From Deltaproteobacteria bacterium (GTDB lineage Bacteria > Desulfobacterota > Syntrophorhabdia > Syntrophorhabdales > Syntrophorhabdaceae), in assembly GCA_022711595.1 (NCBI GenBank), contig JAKLET010000005.1, positions 1 to 64,000 of the forward strand: a stretch of DNA of 64,000 nucleotides, in the 5' to 3' direction. Both the position numbers and the translations under genes were made by a program. Below are positions 9,726 through 18,055 of the stretch, one piece after another. The notes under the pieces were generated by a model. It worked only from the letters and a program-made list of their open reading frames with translations, had not been told where the DNA came from and made no database searches. The stretch's first letter is position 1. Every line of letters starts with the position of its first letter.

Positions 9726-9901
9726 GGGTCATGGGTGATAGGTTATGGGTTATTAAAAACGGTTTCAACCGTTCCAGTCGTTTCACCAGTTTCAACGGGA
9801 AAAACTAAAAACTTAAAGCATTTAACTGCTGGAACGATTGAAACCGTTGGAACGGCTGAAGCCGTTTTCCTCATCACCCATAACCTATAACCTATAACCC
9901 G
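9726..9901. repeat. Nested inverted pair of degenerate 7-bp and 9-bp arrays
   Basis: Outer left arm (9726-9754) is GGGTCAT, GGGTGAT, AGGTTAT, GGGTTAT; the outer right arm (9873-9901) is ATCACCC, ATAACCT, ATAACCT, ATAACCC. Inside them a 9-bp array (9758-9799: AACGGTTTC, AACCGTTCC, AGTCGTTTC, ACCAGTTTC) faces its imperfect reverse complement (9826-9868). The whole forms a long two-layer imperfect hairpin between lgt and the upstream HAD gene. Confidence 0.85.
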
Positions 9902-9907
9902 TCTTCA

Positions 9908-10525
9908 TTACACACAATTCTCATGTATCACCTTCCATATATCTGCGGCCTCCCTGAAGACGATACCGGGGATACCGTAGGAGGCGGCAGCTTCGACATA
10001 CTGGGGAATATCATCAATATACAGGACCTCGTGCCTCTCAACGGTCTTTTTTTCGAATATTGTGTCATATATCTTCTCCGACGGCTTCTTCGCGCCCACT
10101 TCGAAGGAAAGTATCCATTCATCGAGATAGTTTACAATGGGATATTTCTCTATGATATGGGCGAAATGAAGTTCATTCGTGTTGCTGAGAAGGAAAACGG
10201 GATAACCTTTTTTCTTCAAATAAAGGATGACCTCATTGACGGCCGGGTCCTCTTCGAAGATATTGTTCCATATCTCCTTGAACTCCTCGAATTCCAGGTC
10301 CAGCTTGTATCTTTCCCGGAGCTTCATGAAAAATTCCCTGGACGTCGTCCGGCCCTCCTCATAAACGTTCACAAAACCCCTGGAATGATCGAAAAGGAAC
10401 TGGAAGACATCATCCGGCTTGAAACGGTCCCGGATCATGGAGGCCTCGTGGAGCTTCACAGCTATCTGGCGGTGCTCGAAGGGAAGGATGACCTTCCCGA
10501 GATCAAAAACAAAGAGCTTAATCAT
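9908..10525 (-). CDS. HAD-superfamily hydrolase
   Basis: 205 residues with an alpha-helical cap. Motif I is FDLGKVI (nucleophile D8, with Gly instead of the second Asp, as in YihX-like sugar-phosphate phosphatases); motif II is LLSNTN; the motif III/IV region has K (GAKKPS) and the acidic pair YIDDIP. A phosphatase on a small phosphorylated metabolite is likely, substrate unknown. Its start overlaps the 3' end of the upstream TraB-like gene by 8 nt, so the two form an operon. Confidence 0.8.
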   Translation of the reverse strand: MIKLFVFDLGKVILPFEHRQIAVKLHEASMIRDRFKPDDVFQFLFDHSRGFVNVYEEGRTTSREFFMKLRERYKLDLEFEEFKEIWNNIFEEDPAVNEVILYLKKKGYPVFLLSNTNELHFAHIIEKYPIVNYLDEWILSFEVGAKKPSEKIYDTIFEKKTVERHEVLYIDDIPQYVEAAASYGIPGIVFREAADIWKVIHENCV

Positions 10526-11186
10526 AGGGGTATATCTTTACGGGACTTAACGGGGTATAGAGGTCAAACGGGTCTTTCAAATGCTGCCAGCCGGTGATAT
10601 GAAGGATGCGCTTACCGATGAAACGTCTCATGAGCACAGTGATCCTGCGGGACATGAACCTGTCGCGAAGCGCCATTTCGTCCGTGTACTGAAAAGCGCT
10701 GACCCCGGACCTGAAATAAAGCCCGGCCAGCACCTTTTGCCCATTCGACCTGCCGCCCGTGTCCTCGATGAGGTTTTTCCGTATGTTCTCTTCGCTGATA
10801 AGCTCATCGATCTTCTTCAGTTTCATGTACGAGAAAAGGCCCATGTCGACCAGGTAGAGGTCCGCACTGTTCACCGCACAATAGTCCCGGGCGATCTCGA
10901 ACTCACGGGGAACGCTTACATATGAATAGAAAGACCGCAGGTCATCGGGCGTGCAGGAGTACCCCTCAAACTGCAGTTTGCGGCAGATGGCATCGATCCT
11001 CTTCATGTATGCACGGCCTTTTTCCTGTCTGAAGGCAAGGCCGTAAGGAGAAAGCTCGAGAGTGATAACGCCGGGCCCGACATCATCCATCCACCTTTTC
11101 ACAACAGTATCATTCCTCGCATCCCCGTGGATGATGCCAAGCATGAAAAAACGGCTGTCCGAAAATCTGTCTTCGATCCGGGCCAT
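10518..11186 (-). CDS. Putative TraB/GumN (TIKI-like) family protein
   Basis: About 222 residues, not firmly recognised. The pattern fits the TraB/TIKI superfamily: an N-terminal GIIHGD followed by ITLELSP, a late RDRFMSRR segment and a terminal GWQHL. Family members are metal-dependent peptidase-like or regulatory proteins. I chose ATG 11186; a longer TTG start at 11222 would begin inside repeat-like DNA (GAAACGGTTTACGGGTCATG). Neither start has a good SD. Co-transcribed with the HAD gene. Confidence 0.5.
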   Translation of the reverse strand: MARIEDRFSDSRFFMLGIIHGDARNDTVVKRWMDDVGPGVITLELSPYGLAFRQEKGRAYMKRIDAICRKLQFEGYSCTPDDLRSFYSYVSVPREFEIARDYCAVNSADLYLVDMGLFSYMKLKKIDELISEENIRKNLIEDTGGRSNGQKVLAGLYFRSGVSAFQYTDEMALRDRFMSRRITVLMRRFIGKRILHITGWQHLKDPFDLYTPLSPVKIYPYD

Positions 11187-11261
11187 AATAAAAATTAATG
11201 CATGACCCGTAAACCGTTTCAAGGAAAATGTTGAGGCCCTTTCCGGGCCGCTTATACTTTT

Positions 11262-11288
11262 TTGTTGTCAATTATCTTTAGTTATAAT
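11262..11288 (+). promoter_or_regulatory. Probable promoter of the LysM/L,D-transpeptidase gene
   Basis: A perfect TATAAT (11283-11288) lies 22 nt before the ATG. The best -35 is TTGTTG (11262-11267) at a short 15-nt spacing, so the -10 is firm and the -35 weak. Confidence 0.5.
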
Positions 11289-11310
11289 AGAATAGGCATC
11301 TGTCATACCT

Positions 11311-12327
11311 ATGAAAACATCAATAAAAACGGCGTTATTGCTCGTCTTCATTGCATTTGCGCCGGCCCTTGCATCTCAGACACCCGCCATCGACATGATC
11401 ATCGGCGGCGAGACGACCCACACCGTCGCAAAGGGCGACAACGTCTACCGGGTGGGCGCAAAGTACGGCGTGTACTGGAAAAACATCGTCAGGGACAACG
11501 GCCTCGACGAAAAACAACCCCTTGTCGAGGGTACCGTGCTGAAACTGAACAACAGGAAGATCGTCCCCAGGGTGGTCGAAAACGGCATCATCATAAACAT
11601 TCCCGACCGCACACTCTATTTTTTCCAGGCCGGTCAGCTCATGGCCCTGCCGGTGGGCCTCGGCGCCATTTTCCGAAACGAGTTCGGAGACTGGAAAACA
11701 CCTGAAGGAAAATTCCACATCAAAAACAAAAGGAAGGACCCTGTCTGGTACGTGCCTGAATCGATCCAGATCGAATATGCCCTGAAAGGCAAAGAGGTTG
11801 AAGAGGCCGTACCGCCCGGTCCAAAAAACCCCCTTGGCAAGTACGCCATCACGACCTCCATCCCTGCCGTTCTCATCCATGACACCATCTATCCCGGGAG
11901 CGTTTATCGTTATATGAGCCACGGGTGCATAAGGATGCTCCGCGAACACATCGAACGTCTTTTCCCCCTTGTCGAAATAAACACCCAGGGCGAGATCATA
12001 TATGAGCCCGTAAAGATCGCCAGCACCGCCGAAGGCAGGATCTTCCTTGAAGTGCGCACCGATGTATACAAAAAGCACCGTTCACTGAAGCAGTATGCCA
12101 CAAAACTGATCGAGTCCCGCGGCATCTCGGACAAGGTGGACTGGCAGAAGGTGGAAAAACTCATCAAGGAAGAAACGGGCGTGGCCGAAGACATATCTCT
12201 GTCGCCGCCGCCAAAGGCCGCCCCTTCAACGCAGTCATCCTCCTCACCGGGATTCACCCGGCGGATAATCGACTATTTCAAGACAAAGTTCAAAAAACCT
12301 GCTCAAACAAGCAGTCAAAAACTCTAA
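11311..12327 (+). CDS. Periplasmic L,D-transpeptidase with LysM domain (ErfK/YbiS type)
   Basis: 338 residues. A signal peptide (about 1-22, cleavage near ALAS) is followed by a LysM module (about 37-80, HTVAKGDN...) and a YkuD catalytic domain (about 90-220) with His190 and the SHGCIRM motif, nucleophile Cys206. The C-terminus is Ser/Pro rich and then basic. Such enzymes make 3-3 crosslinks or attach lipoproteins to meso-DAP in the periplasm. Monocistronic; a bidirectional terminator follows. This is one of two YkuD-domain proteins in the window. Confidence 0.9.
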   Translation: MKTSIKTALLLVFIAFAPALASQTPAIDMIIGGETTHTVAKGDNVYRVGAKYGVYWKNIVRDNGLDEKQPLVEGTVLKLNNRKIVPRVVENGIIINIPDRTLYFFQAGQLMALPVGLGAIFRNEFGDWKTPEGKFHIKNKRKDPVWYVPESIQIEYALKGKEVEEAVPPGPKNPLGKYAITTSIPAVLIHDTIYPGSVYRYMSHGCIRMLREHIERLFPLVEINTQGEIIYEPVKIASTAEGRIFLEVRTDVYKKHRSLKQYATKLIESRGISDKVDWQKVEKLIKEETGVAEDISLSPPPKAAPSTQSSSSPGFTRRIIDYFKTKFKKPAQTSSQKL

Positions 12328-12374
12328 GCCAACAGGTTTAATACGAGGTTCGTTCTGAACTGCAGGTTAAAAAG

Positions 12375-12396
12375 AAAAAGCCCTTTAAGGGTTTTT
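12375..12396. terminator. Bidirectional terminator between convergent genes
   Basis: AAAAGCCC and GGGTTTT arms around TTTA give a short hairpin with A and T runs on either side, serving the L,D-transpeptidase gene on the plus strand and the hydrolase on the minus strand, whose stop codon lies inside it. Confidence 0.65.
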
Positions 12397-13386
12397 AACC
12401 CGGGAATCATAATCCGGGGCCCGCAGCAGGTTGTTCCTCAGGCCCGGAGAACGCAGCACGTCCTTTATCGGTGTATTCCTTTGCCCTTCCGCACCTGATC
12501 TCTCCTGCCGGTTGTCCCGGGGAACGAGGTTCCAGAAACCATCATCCAGCCTGACCCTGTAGGTCCGCTGTTTTTCGTCGGAATTGAAAAGACCGGCATA
12601 AAGCTCCGGGCTCTTTCCCGGCTCAAGCCTGACGATCCATGTTGCCAGCGTCCGTATCTTCGACCCTTTTTTTGCCTTCCGCATAACGGCCCCATCGGAG
12701 CCTCCATTCTCATCGCGGCTCATCGAAATGAACCCTTCAAGGCTGTGGGGCCGTCCCGGACCATCGAGCAGCCTGTTTATCCCTTTGAGCCGCAGAAGGC
12801 TTTGCCGGCTCATCCTTTCGTTTGCATCAATGATCCTTTCATCCGTGAAATGATTTGTAAATGCCAGTGTCCCATTCTCTTTCACGCAGGCCGACACCCT
12901 CCCGCCCGGGGCCACCTCGACGGACATTATCTTTTTCGCATCGGCAATGATGTAGATCGCCGGATGCGTTTTTTCGAAAAAACCCTTCTGATCCAGGAGG
13001 GCATCCACAGAGTCAAACGCGGTCAGTATCCTCTCCGTGACATCCTCGGTTGCAGTGTGACGCTTGCGCGCAGGAACGCTGTTTGCCGAGGCGTTGACCA
13101 CGACAAGCCCTTTCTCGTTGATGGCGGCCGCGACGTACCAGTCCGCACGCACATCAAGGATACCGAAAAAACGGAAACCCCCTGATGGAAAGACCATTTT
13201 AAGCCCCGTATACAACGATGACACGTTATCGCGGTTTTTGGCGATGATGGTGCCGCCTCCCCCTGCGGCGTCCCCGGCTGACGCCCAGATCGTGCAGGCC
13301 CGTGCATGGATGCACAGACCCGTTATGAATACCATCGGCGCTATGACATAAATAAAAATGATAAAACACGGCCTTCTCATGAACAC
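12385..13386 (-). CDS. Secreted Ntn-hydrolase (linear amide C-N hydrolase / acyltransferase-like)
   Basis: 333 residues. The signal peptide ends HARA, directly followed by Cys31; cleavage there would create the N-terminal nucleophile of the choloylglycine-hydrolase/penicillin-acylase-like Ntn fold. Downstream motifs agree: AKNRDN (about residue 49), AAINEKGLVVVNA and FTNHF. The likely reaction is hydrolysis or transfer of an amide bond outside the cytoplasm; the substrate is unknown. Convergent with the L,D-transpeptidase gene. Confidence 0.7.
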   Translation of the reverse strand: MFMRRPCFIIFIYVIAPMVFITGLCIHARACTIWASAGDAAGGGGTIIAKNRDNVSSLYTGLKMVFPSGGFRFFGILDVRADWYVAAAINEKGLVVVNASANSVPARKRHTATEDVTERILTAFDSVDALLDQKGFFEKTHPAIYIIADAKKIMSVEVAPGGRVSACVKENGTLAFTNHFTDERIIDANERMSRQSLLRLKGINRLLDGPGRPHSLEGFISMSRDENGGSDGAVMRKAKKGSKIRTLATWIVRLEPGKSPELYAGLFNSDEKQRTYRVRLDDGFWNLVPRDNRQERSGAEGQRNTPIKDVLRSPGLRNNLLRAPDYDSRVKNP

Positions 13387-13412
13387 CCCGACGGACAGTA
13401 TAGCATAAAGAC

Positions 13413-13591
13413 GGGTTATAGGTCATAGGTTATAGGTGACAGGAGAGAGGCCACGGTCTCTTTAATTTCTCTCGTTTTTCCAGTTTCTTTGGTTATTTAT
13501 TAACCGAATAAATTAGAAAAACCTATGCATTACCCACAATCCATCACCTGCTTTTTCTTTCCCATGACCTATCACCCATGGCCCATGACCT
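13413..13591. repeat. Facing 7-bp arrays around a 9-bp T-rich array
   Basis: Left arm from 13413: GGGTTAT, AGGTCAT, AGGTTAT, AGGTGAC. Right arm 13528-13591 contains CATTACC, CACAATC, CATCACC and then CCATGAC, CTATCAC, CCATGGC, CCATGAC. Between them lies a 9-bp-period stretch (TTTAATTTC, TCTCGTTTT, TCCAGTTTC). Same architecture as the array at 9726. Confidence 0.75.
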
Positions 13592-13606
13592 GTACTTTTT
13601 AATTGA

Positions 13607-13635
13607 TTGCCATAATCCAGCTTTTTCCTTACAAT
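13607..13635 (+). promoter_or_regulatory. Promoter placing transcription start at the pilB/gspE start codon
   Basis: TTGCCA (13607-13612), 17-nt spacer, TACAAT (13630-13635). The ATG begins 7 nt after the -10 box and has no Shine-Dalgarno sequence, so the mRNA may be leaderless. Confidence 0.55.
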
Positions 13636-13641
13636 ATTCCC

Positions 13642-15369
13642 ATGACGACAAAACTGAAGAAGGAATCTCCCGACGGACGGCTGGCCGCCTTTCTTATCGA
13701 CCAGCGGCTCATCTCCACCGAACAGCTTGAGAAAGCCATTGAAATACAAAGGACAGGCGGTGGTTATCTCAGCGAGGTCCTGGTCAAAAAAGGTCTTATC
13801 GCCGAAGACGATGTCGCCTTCGCTCTTTCTCAGGAATTCGGCATTCCCCTCCTTTCTTCCCAAAACGGATCATTGAGACCGACCTACGACCAGAACCTTG
13901 AAAAGCTCATCCCAAAACAGTTCGCCATGCGCAACGTCATTCTTCCGCTTTCCCGGGAAGCCGGCGTCTTCACATGTGTCATGTTCAACCCTCTCGACGT
14001 GATGCTTATTGACGAGCTGAAAAAGATCACCGGCTGCGAGGTCCGTGCCATTGCCGCCACCAGATCAGATATCTTAAGGGCGATAGAGGGATTCTACGAC
14101 ACGACATCTCTTTCTAAAAAATTCTATCATCAGCCGCTCGCGATCAACCGCCTCGACCTGAGGTCTCCTGAGGCACAGGAGGAAACAGCGGGCACAGAAG
14201 GCATCCTTGCCAGGGCCAAGGCGGCACCGACGGTGAAACTCGTCGATCTCATGCTCTGGCAGGCCATTGATAAACGCGCATCGGACATTCATATCGAACC
14301 CTTCGAGGACCATGTTTCACTCAGGTACCGCATCGACGGGAAGCTCTATGAGATGGCGCCGCCCCCGAAGCACCTCCACCTCCCCATAGTGTCCCGCATC
14401 AAGATCCTGTCCGGCCTGGACATATCCGAGAAACGGCTTCCCCAGGACGGGACGTTCATGGTCAAGCTCGAAGACCGCACCATCGACCTGAGGATCTCCA
14501 TCATCCCCACGATCTATGGCGAAAAGGTGGTCATGAGGATACTCGACAGGACCGGGGTGATCCTTGAGCTCGATCAGATGGGCTTTGAAGATGACGACCT
14601 TGAAAAGCTGAGAAAGGCCATATTCAGCCCCTACGGCCTCGTCTTCCTGACGGGACCCACTGGCAGCGGAAAATCCACCACGCTCTATGCCATACTCCAG
14701 GAGATCAAATCCACAGAGAAGAACATCGTCACCGTGGAAGACCCCGTCGAATACCGGCTCGCCGGCATCAACCAGGTCCAGGTAAAACCGGAGATCGGCC
14801 TCACTTTCGCCTCGGCCCTGCGCAGTTTCCTGCGCCAGGACCCGGACATAATGCTTGTCGGCGAGGTGCGCGATCTCGAAACGGCGGAGATATGCGTCCG
14901 TTCAGCCCTGACCGGCCATCTTGTCCTTTCCACCCTCCACACGAACGACGCGCCCTCGGCCGTCACAAGGCTCATCGATATCGGTGTGGAGCCCTTTCTC
15001 CTCGCCCCGACTATCCTCGTTGTCGTTGGCCAGCGGCTTGTAAGAAAACTCTGCCCCGAATGCAAGGAGGAATACAAACCCACCGCAAAAGAGCTCGGTT
15101 CCGTGAAGCTTCGCGCCGAGACCATCTACCGCGCCAGGGGGTGCCCCGCATGCAACAACACGGGCTACCGGGGCAGAACTCTCGTCGCGGAGATCATGTC
15201 CACATCGGAAGATATCAAGTCAATCATCACTCACAGCGTCTCGTATCAGCAAATGCGTGATACCGCCAGAAAGCTCGGCATGAGCACCCTCTACGAATCA
15301 GGCTTAAGAAAGGTTGAGAAGGGCATCACCAGCCTCGAAGAGGTGATGACGGTGACCTTCGGGATCTAA
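13642..15369 (+). CDS. Type IV pilus / type II secretion assembly ATPase (PilB/GspE family)
   Basis: 575 residues from ATG 13642. An N-terminal GspE_N domain (about 10-150) precedes the ATPase core: Walker A GPTGSGKS (about 337-344), the Asp and His boxes, Walker B LVGEVRD. A four-cysteine zinc motif, CPEC...CPAC, follows. It powers assembly of pseudopilins at the inner membrane. No other pilus gene lies nearby, so PilB versus GspE cannot be decided from context. No SD; see the leaderless promoter call. Confidence 0.9.
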   Translation: MTTKLKKESPDGRLAAFLIDQRLISTEQLEKAIEIQRTGGGYLSEVLVKKGLIAEDDVAFALSQEFGIPLLSSQNGSLRPTYDQNLEKLIPKQFAMRNVILPLSREAGVFTCVMFNPLDVMLIDELKKITGCEVRAIAATRSDILRAIEGFYDTTSLSKKFYHQPLAINRLDLRSPEAQEETAGTEGILARAKAAPTVKLVDLMLWQAIDKRASDIHIEPFEDHVSLRYRIDGKLYEMAPPPKHLHLPIVSRIKILSGLDISEKRLPQDGTFMVKLEDRTIDLRISIIPTIYGEKVVMRILDRTGVILELDQMGFEDDDLEKLRKAIFSPYGLVFLTGPTGSGKSTTLYAILQEIKSTEKNIVTVEDPVEYRLAGINQVQVKPEIGLTFASALRSFLRQDPDIMLVGEVRDLETAEICVRSALTGHLVLSTLHTNDAPSAVTRLIDIGVEPFLLAPTILVVVGQRLVRKLCPECKEEYKPTAKELGSVKLRAETIYRARGCPACNNTGYRGRTLVAEIMSTSEDIKSIITHSVSYQQMRDTARKLGMSTLYESGLRKVEKGITSLEEVMTVTFGI

Positions 15370-15372
15370 AAG

Positions 15373-15487
15373 ACCGTTTCAACCGCTTGAACCGCTTGAA
15401 CAGCTTGAACGGAAAATGCAAAGGCAAGGCCTTTTCTTTTCTGTAACGTTCGAGCGGCTGAAACGGTTCATACGGTTCAAACGGTTT
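15373..15487. repeat. Inverted pair of 9-bp arrays between convergent genes
   Basis: Left arm 15373-15413: GACCGTTTC, AACCGCTTG, AACCGCTTG, AACAGCTTG. Right arm 15445-15487 is its imperfect reverse complement (CGGCTGAAACGGTTC, ATACGGTTC, AAACGGTT). The central part contains AAAGGCAAGGCCTTTTC. It could act as a bidirectional transcript end for pilB/gspE and greA. Confidence 0.8.
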
Positions 15488-15488
15488 T

Positions 15489-15953
15489 TTAGTCGATGTT
15501 GACGATCTCGTAGGTGCGTTTTCCGCCGGGGGCGTTAAAATTCACTTCATCGCCGATGGACTTGCCCATGAGCGCCCTTCCCAGGGGAGATGTTATGGAA
15601 ATGGTGCCTTTCTTGATGTCCGACTCGTAGGGGCCGACGACCCGGTAAAACGACTCCTCATCGGTATCGAGGTTGACGAGCTTCACGGTGCAGCCGAACT
15701 CCACGGTCTCACCGTCGCCCTTTTTTACATCCAGGATCTCGGAGTTCTTGATCATCTCCTCGATCTCGGCAACCTTTTTCTGAAGGAACTGGAACTCTTC
15801 TCTTGCGGCATCATACTCGGCATTTTCCGAAAGGTCGCCGTGGGCCCGGGCCTCTTCGATGGCCTTGAGTATCTGCGGGCGTTTCACGCTGAGCAGGTTC
15901 TCATGATCTTTCTTTAATGCCTCATAGCCTTCCCGTGTAATTGGCACCTTCAT
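15489..15953 (-). CDS. greA: Transcription elongation factor GreA
   Basis: 154 residues. N-terminal coiled coil (about 10-75) with the tip acidic residues in GDLSENAEYDAA, then the C-terminal FKBP-like domain ending GGKRTYEIVNID. It restarts backtracked RNA polymerase by stimulating transcript cleavage. An in-frame GTG two codons upstream exists, but CGGAG five nt before ATG 15953 favours the ATG. The stop codon abuts a 9-bp repeat array. Confidence 0.95.
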   Translation of the reverse strand: MKVPITREGYEALKKDHENLLSVKRPQILKAIEEARAHGDLSENAEYDAAREEFQFLQKKVAEIEEMIKNSEILDVKKGDGETVEFGCTVKLVNLDTDEESFYRVVGPYESDIKKGTISITSPLGRALMGKSIGDEVNFNAPGGKRTYEIVNID

Positions 15954-15983
15954 TGACACTCCGATAATTTGCGATGGAGTAAA

Positions 15984-16012
15984 AGACTACAACGAGGTGA
16001 GCAAATTATCAA
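15984..16012 (-). promoter_or_regulatory. Probable greA promoter
   Basis: Minus strand TTGATA (16012-16007), 17-nt spacer, TAGTCT (15989-15984); leader about 25 nt. Confidence 0.55.
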
Positions 16013-16097
16013 CAGTTTTATGCGGGTACTGTCCCGCGGCCGGCTTTTTACAAGCGTTACACAACGCAGATAAACAAACCGCAGATAAGACATTTGA

Positions 16098-16174
16098 CAT
16101 CAGCGGAGGTCCCCGCCCGGCCGTCTTCGTGAAGGAACTCACCTGCAACAGACAACCGGGGACCTCCGCCGATG
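16098..16174 (+). repeat. Long inverted repeat upstream of the HDOD gene
   Basis: Arms CATCAGCGGAGGTCCCCG (16098-16115) and CGGGGACCTCCGCCGATG (16157-16174) pair at 17 of 18 positions around a 41-nt loop, 53 nt before the HDOD start codon. The function is unknown; it could be a cis RNA structure or a protein-binding site. Confidence 0.75.
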
Positions 16175-16227
16175 TGAAGATTAAGAAAAAACAAAAAAAG
16201 CCGATTATCCTCAATACAAGGTAAACC

Positions 16228-17379
16228 ATGCCTGTATTTTTCATGTCATTATGCTTAGTCGCGCTTCTTTTCATCGCATATGCCCTGTATCATGCGAAAC
16301 GGCTCAAGGCGGCGCAGCACGTGCCTTCCACGGGCCCTGTATCCTCCGGCCCGGAAAAATGTGAAAATACCGCCATTCCTGCGAGGGCACGCACCGTCCC
16401 GGATGAGAAAACGGCCATGCTGGAAGCCTATCCGGCCCTGCGGGGGATCCATCACATCCCCGTCAGGGAGGGGCTTTTCCCTGTTTCCCATTTCACCGTC
16501 GATGAAAAAGCCAAAAAAGACCTCGAAGCCAGGGCATCGATCCTTCCCAATGTTCAGACGGCATCACTCAGGCTCCTTGGCCTGCTGCAGACGCCTCAGT
16601 CGAATCCCCATGAGATAACCTCCCTTGTTTCGACGAATCCCGTTTTCTCGGCAAAGATCCTCCAGGTGATCAATTCCGCCTATTTCAAACAATTTGAAAG
16701 CGTGACATCCGTGGGACGGGCCATTACGCTCCTTGGCTACAACAACGTAAGGTCGCTGGTCCTTGAGGACATTCTCCAGAACACCTTGCCCTCTTTCAAG
16801 GACAACAACCGGGAACTCTATGTGAAGATATGGACCCATTCAGCTGCCGTCTCCACATGCGCGGGCCATCTGGGCAAAACACTGTTCCAGCTGCCCGAAT
16901 ACACCCTCGGGACAATAGGGCTCCTCCATGATATCGGAAAATACTTTTTCCAGCTCCTGGAAAGGAGGGATGTCTTTGCAAAGAACCTGCCGGCTGATCT
17001 GCCGGCCGTCATCAGGGAAGAGAAGTGGTACGGGATGAACCACGCCCTTGTCGGTGCGATCATCGCGCATAAGTGGCAGCTCCCCGATGTCGTCACCGAA
17101 ACCATCGAGCACCATCATGCCCCGGCATTTCTTCCGCCCGAAGGCATCCCCGGGGAAGTTGTGAAGGAGAGCTTTATCATTTGCCTTTCGGACCTTATCT
17201 GTAAAGCCCTGGGATACACCGGACAGGATGAAGATCTGCCGGCCCTGAAGAAAGAGTATTATGAAAGGTTTGGTTTAACCGGGGACCTGTACGATCTGGT
17301 CACACCGTCCCTCATCAGGGACATCGAGAAGGCGCACCTGACCGTCCTGTCATACGTGAACACAGGTTCATCGGAATAG
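16228..17379 (+). CDS. Membrane-anchored HDOD-domain signalling protein
   Basis: 383 residues. An N-terminal TM helix (about 3-23) and a linker precede the HDOD domain (about 95-330). HD-type motifs survive in part: GLLHDIGKYF, HALVGAIIAHKW and IEHHHAP. HDOD proteins act in signal transduction and gene regulation, usually without proven phosphodiesterase activity. It lies between greA and the division operon but is read towards mraZ with a 235-nt gap. The start has only a weak AAGG site. Confidence 0.8.
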   Translation: MPVFFMSLCLVALLFIAYALYHAKRLKAAQHVPSTGPVSSGPEKCENTAIPARARTVPDEKTAMLEAYPALRGIHHIPVREGLFPVSHFTVDEKAKKDLEARASILPNVQTASLRLLGLLQTPQSNPHEITSLVSTNPVFSAKILQVINSAYFKQFESVTSVGRAITLLGYNNVRSLVLEDILQNTLPSFKDNNRELYVKIWTHSAAVSTCAGHLGKTLFQLPEYTLGTIGLLHDIGKYFFQLLERRDVFAKNLPADLPAVIREEKWYGMNHALVGAIIAHKWQLPDVVTETIEHHHAPAFLPPEGIPGEVVKESFIICLSDLICKALGYTGQDEDLPALKKEYYERFGLTGDLYDLVTPSLIRDIEKAHLTVLSYVNTGSSE

Positions 17380-17549
17380 CGCCTGTCCGGCGTCAGTTCA
17401 ATCATCGTGAAGATGCCCGCGTAAAAAAACCTGCCGCCTGAAACTCGCTGCGGAGGTCCTCGCAACACAATGCCCGCCTGACATTCCCCGGGTTTCCCAA
17501 AAGAGAAAAAGACCGAAACAGGGCAAAAGCGGAAATGAACAAAAAAACC

Positions 17550-17578
17550 TTGACAAACTATAGAGTTACCAGTATAAA
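17550..17578 (+). promoter_or_regulatory. Promoter of the dcw operon
   Basis: TTGACA (17550-17555), 17-nt spacer, TATAAA (17573-17578). The start point near 17585 falls just before the MraZ repeats. It is the only strong promoter seen for the whole division cluster. Confidence 0.85.
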
Positions 17579-17586
17579 TGACTAAA

Positions 17587-17611
17587 GTGGTAAAAAGTGT
17601 AAAAAGGTGGG
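17587..17611 (+). promoter_or_regulatory. MraZ operator: three direct repeats at 10-bp spacing
   Basis: GTGGT (17587), GTGTA (17597) and GTGGG (17607) repeat with exact 10-bp spacing in A-rich spacers, the geometry of known MraZ sites (TGGGN boxes separated by 5 nt). They lie between the promoter and the mraZ start, so bound MraZ would repress its own operon. The last box doubles as the mraZ ribosome-binding site. Confidence 0.8.
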
Positions 17612-17614
17612 AAA

Positions 17615-18055
17615 TTGTTCGCAGGCCGTTATGAGTACACGATTGATGACAAGAGCAGGGTGAGCATTCCCGCAAGGTTCCGGGAATCGTTGTCCCAGAA
17701 CCACGACCTGCGCCTTATCCTCACCAACCTGGACGGCTGCATCGTCGCTTATCCTTACCAGGAATGGCTGAACATACAGGAAAAGATATCAAGCGCCGGC
17801 TCCATACGAAAAGAGGCGCGCGCCTTCCTGCGTTATTTCTACTCAGGCGCATCCGAGTGCCCCATAGACAAACTGGGAAGGATCCTCATTCCCCAGGCAC
17901 TGAAAACGGATGCCCATATACAGAAAAGTGTCGTCATAATCGGGGTAGGGAAAAAGATAGAGGTCTGGGCAAAAGAAAAATGGGAAGAACTGGTGAGACA
18001 GGCCACTGCCGATCCCGATCAGATCGCCGATATCGTATCGGAACTTGGTCTTTGA
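17615..18055 (+). CDS. mraZ: Transcriptional regulator MraZ
   Basis: 146 residues; two tandem SpoVT/AbrB-like repeats with DxxxR motifs (DDKSRVSIPARFRE and DKLGRILIP). It binds the direct repeats just upstream and represses the dcw operon. The start is TTG 17615: MFAGRYEY aligns with the family N-terminus and GGTGGG lies just upstream; no ATG fits. The stop overlaps the rsmH start. Confidence 0.92.
   Translation: MFAGRYEYTIDDKSRVSIPARFRESLSQNHDLRLILTNLDGCIVAYPYQEWLNIQEKISSAGSIRKEARAFLRYFYSGASECPIDKLGRILIPQALKTDAHIQKSVVIIGVGKKIEVWAKEKWEELVRQATADPDQIADIVSELGL

Noticed and set aside
11187-11222. TTG-started N-terminal extension of the TraB-like protein
   Set aside because: The extension is encoded by repeat-like DNA and has no SD.
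11265-11288. TTGTCA as the -35 of the L,D-transpeptidase promoter
   Set aside because: Only 12 nt separate it from TATAAT; TTGTTG at 15 nt is slightly better but still weak.
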